Below, piece by piece: positions 5,301 through 6,859 of a stretch of 6,859 nucleotides of DNA (the stretch's first letter is position 1; each line of letters starts with the position of its first letter). Origin of the DNA: DATKMP01 sp035541775 (GTDB lineage: Bacteria; Bacteroidota; Ignavibacteria; UBA10030); contig DATKMP010000221.1 in NCBI GenBank assembly GCA_035541775.1, forward strand, positions 1-6,859, given 5' to 3'. Under the pieces are notes generated by a model that did not search any database, was not told the origin of the DNA, and saw only the letters and a program-made list of their open reading frames with translations. The position numbers and the translations under genes are program-made.

Positions 5301-5470
5301 ATGGTGTCAGCCAGACAGCTCAGACCGTCCCGCCATTGGTGCTTATGTTCACGCCCGCTGGTTAGCTTGGTTCCGACTGTTCGTGCTTCGTTCATTGGTG
5401 GATTCCGATTTCTTTGGAATACCCCGTTTAGGAGGATACTTCTCTCGTTGCAACAGTCGGGTCTGATCTG
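5301..5470 (+). ncRNA. Candidate IS110 bridge RNA
   Basis: In IS110-group elements a structured RNA from the left non-coding end has one internal loop that pairs with the target and one that pairs with the donor, and it guides recombination by the transposase. Seen here: a long-range helix CAG-C-TCAGACC (5316-5326) with GGTCTGA-T-CTG (5460-5470), ten pairs around one mismatch; a 9-bp perfect stem CCGACTGTT (5373-5381) with AACAGTCGG (5452-5460); and within it an apical hairpin GGTGGATTCC (5397-5406) with GGAATACCCC (5416-5425), with two single-nucleotide bulges and a 9-nt loop. The 9-bp stem, flanking loops and apical hairpin together have the shape of a donor-binding stem-loop. The upstream GC-containing part (5327-5372) would hold the target-binding loop, but its folding is ambiguous (AGCCAG 5309-5314 can instead pair with CTGGTT 5358-5363). 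RNA ends are approximate. Confidence 0.5.
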
Positions 5471-5508
5471 ACTTCACGATTCTTCCACTTCACTGAAAGA
5501 AGGATGAT

Positions 5509-6855
5509 ATGGCTCATCTCAGACCCACCACTGTTCTTTCCACCATCAATCTCAATACCGCTGGCATCGATCTCGGCGCAAGCGAAATCTATGTTGCTGT
5601 TCCAACTGACCGTGATACTCAATCTGTCCGCGTCTTCTCCAGTTTCACATGCGATCTCTATGCTCTTACACACTGGCTCAAAGACTGCCGCATCACCTCT
5701 GTTGCCATGGAGTCGACCGGCGTCTACTGGGTGCCGCTCTACGACATCCTCGAACACGAAGGCATCAACGTCTGTCTCGTCAATGCACGGTTCGTCAAGA
5801 ATGTGCCCGGCAAGAAAACCGATGTCCTCGACTGTCAATGGCTTCAGCAACTGCACAGTTACGGTTTGCTGTCCAACTCTTTTCGCCCGGCGGAAGACAT
5901 TCGCCGATTTCGTACCATCACGCGCCATCGGGATATGCTGTTAAAATATCGTGCTGCACATGTCCAGCATATCCAAAAAGCTTTGCATCAAATGAACATC
6001 CAGCTTGATACCGTCCTGAGCGATATTACCGGCGTAACCGGACTCATGATTCTACGTGCTATTGTTGCCGGTGAACACAACCCGGAAGTGCTTGCACAAT
6101 ACCGCGATGGACATTGCCGACGTTCGCAAGAAGATATTGTCAAAGCTCTGCAAGGCACCTATCTCGATGAATATCTCTTCGAACTTGCTCAAGCTTTGGA
6201 ACTTTTCGATTTCTATTCCCAACAAATCCTTGATTGCGATCTCCGTCTGGAACAACTCTACAACCAAGCAGTTCCTGAGTCTTCTGTTTCACTGCCGCCG
6301 CCTGCCAAACGCTACAAACGTGTCTCACAACCTTTGCCGTTCGATCTGCGTTCCTGTCTTTTCCGTCTGACGGGGGTGGACTTAACCCCAATCGATGGTC
6401 TCAGCGCCATCTCCATCCCAACCATTCTCTCTGAAATCGGACTTGATATGAATCGTTGGCCTTCTGTGAAACACTTTACCGCATGGCTTTGTCTATCGCC
6501 CAACAACAACATCACAGGTGGAAAAATTATCTCCACCGCTTCCAGAAGAACCACCAACCGTGCGGCACAGGCCTTTCGACTGGCTGCTCGAAGTCTCTAC
6601 CACAGTAAAAGTGCACTGGGCGCTTTCTTCAGACGTATGCAAGCACTTCATGGACCTCAGCATGCCATCAAAACCACAGCACACACACTTGCTCGTATTG
6701 TCTACGCGATGCTCAAACATCACTCCGAATATCAAGATCTCGGCGAACTTCACTTCGAACAACTTTCCAAAGAACGAACGCTCAAACGACTTCAGAAAAA
6801 AGCCGCTGAGTTCGGTTTACAACTTGCTCCACTTACTCCTACCGTTGTTACTTAG
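5509..6855 (+). CDS. IS110-family transposase (DEDD recombinase)
   Basis: RNA-guided recombinase of the insertion sequence, 448 residues. The N-terminal RuvC-like DEDD domain has Asp21 (AGIDLGAS), Glu68 (AMESTGVYW), and Asp105 and Asp108 (GKKTDVLDCQWL), preceded by NARFVKNVPG. A long helical middle follows (about 130-255), with HVQHIQKALHQMNIQL (151-166) and SDITGVTG (171-178). The C-terminal transposase_20 domain begins around 284 with a helix-hairpin-helix-like LTGVDLTPIDGLSAI and contains RWPSVKHFTAWLCLSPNNN (316-334), ITGGKI (335-340) and RAAQAFRLAARSLYHSKSALGAFFRRM (351-377). At the position where IS110 enzymes have the catalytic Ser before GG, this protein has Thr336. The ATG has AAGGA 4 nt upstream (5500-5504). 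Length and motif order match the roughly 450-residue IS110 subgroup; no frameshift or internal stop is present, and the gene ends 4 nt before the window edge. Confidence 0.95.
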   Translation: MAHLRPTTVLSTINLNTAGIDLGASEIYVAVPTDRDTQSVRVFSSFTCDLYALTHWLKDCRITSVAMESTGVYWVPLYDILEHEGINVCLVNARFVKNVPGKKTDVLDCQWLQQLHSYGLLSNSFRPAEDIRRFRTITRHRDMLLKYRAAHVQHIQKALHQMNIQLDTVLSDITGVTGLMILRAIVAGEHNPEVLAQYRDGHCRRSQEDIVKALQGTYLDEYLFELAQALELFDFYSQQILDCDLRLEQLYNQAVPESSVSLPPPAKRYKRVSQPLPFDLRSCLFRLTGVDLTPIDGLSAISIPTILSEIGLDMNRWPSVKHFTAWLCLSPNNNITGGKIISTASRRTTNRAAQAFRLAARSLYHSKSALGAFFRRMQALHGPQHAIKTTAHTLARIVYAMLKHHSEYQDLGELHFEQLSKERTLKRLQKKAAEFGLQLAPLTPTVVT

Positions 6856-6859
6856 GAGG

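Larger units (their letters stand above)
5289..6859 (+). mobile_element. IS110-family insertion sequence, right end outside the window
   Basis: The element contains a complete IS110-type transposase gene preceded by a non-coding segment of about 220 nt, the layout of the IS110 group in which the left non-coding end carries the bridge RNA. IS110 elements typically lack long terminal inverted repeats and target duplications, so ends cannot be found by those signs. The left boundary is inferred from guide-like matches: CCATTG in the flank (5283-5288) recurs in a putative target loop, and GTATCCTC (5293-5300) is the exact complement of GAGGATAC in a putative donor loop (5432-5439), leaving CTTC (5289-5292) as the junction zone. 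The right end lies beyond 6859. Codon choice in the transposase favours C-ending codons compared with the A/T-leaning upstream genes, which fits acquisition from elsewhere. The family call is secure; the boundary is tentative. Confidence 0.72.

Noticed and set aside
5098..5466. Plus-strand open frame of 122 codons spanning the end of the OsmC gene and the region before the transposase
   Set aside because: It starts inside the OsmC gene in another frame, has no ribosome binding site, and its product is Arg/Phe/Cys-rich without recognisable organisation. The region's inverted repeats explain it better as structured RNA.
5428..5928. Minus-strand open frame of 166 codons opposite the transposase start
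   Set aside because: It lies antisense to the well-supported DEDD domain; no start signal and no family resemblance.

Overview
The window reads as a chromosomal segment of a Gram-negative-type bacterium ending in an IS110-family insertion sequence. A lipoprotein signal peptide, Shine-Dalgarno leaders that range from strong to absent, moderate GC and the gene set are compatible with an uncultured member of the Bacteroidota/Chlorobiota/Ignavibacteria side of the FCB group. That placement is an impression from protein style, not a computed result, and is held weakly.

Positions 1-2363 hold a tightly packed plus-strand string: the 3' end of purB (adenylosuccinate lyase), a small hicB-hicA type II toxin-antitoxin pair overlapping by ATGA, nadE (NAD+ synthetase) and rsmI (16S rRNA C1402 2'-O-methyltransferase). 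Gaps are 5-15 nt, so co-transcription is likely. The toxin-antitoxin pair sits between housekeeping genes without damaging either neighbour.

Positions 2364-3470 hold an 85-nt gap, a 309-residue lipoprotein of unknown function with its own strong ribosome binding site, and a clear intrinsic terminator. Convergent to it (3471-4382, minus) is a monofunctional HhH-GPD DNA glycosylase of the AlkA/OGG superfamily. Divergent from the glycosylase is a two-gene plus-strand unit: a small YgaP-like (DUF2892) membrane protein and an OsmC-family thiol peroxidase-like protein, plausibly a redox or stress pair.

Positions 5183-5508 lack a credible protein gene and lead into an intact IS110-family transposase (5509-6855), after which the window stops. 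In IS110-group elements this upstream non-coding end encodes the bridge RNA (bRNA) that directs target and donor recognition. Several signals here fit that: a 9-bp perfect inverted repeat enclosing a second hairpin, a long-range helix of about 10 bp closing the region, an 8-nt complement between a putative donor-guide loop and a putative left end, and a 6-nt identity between a putative target-guide loop and the adjacent flank. The last two independently place the left boundary near 5289-5292. The bridge RNA and boundary are inference by eye; the right end of the element lies outside the window, so half of the guide logic cannot be tested here. The transposase has the full DEDD set but a Thr where the C-terminal catalytic Ser is expected.
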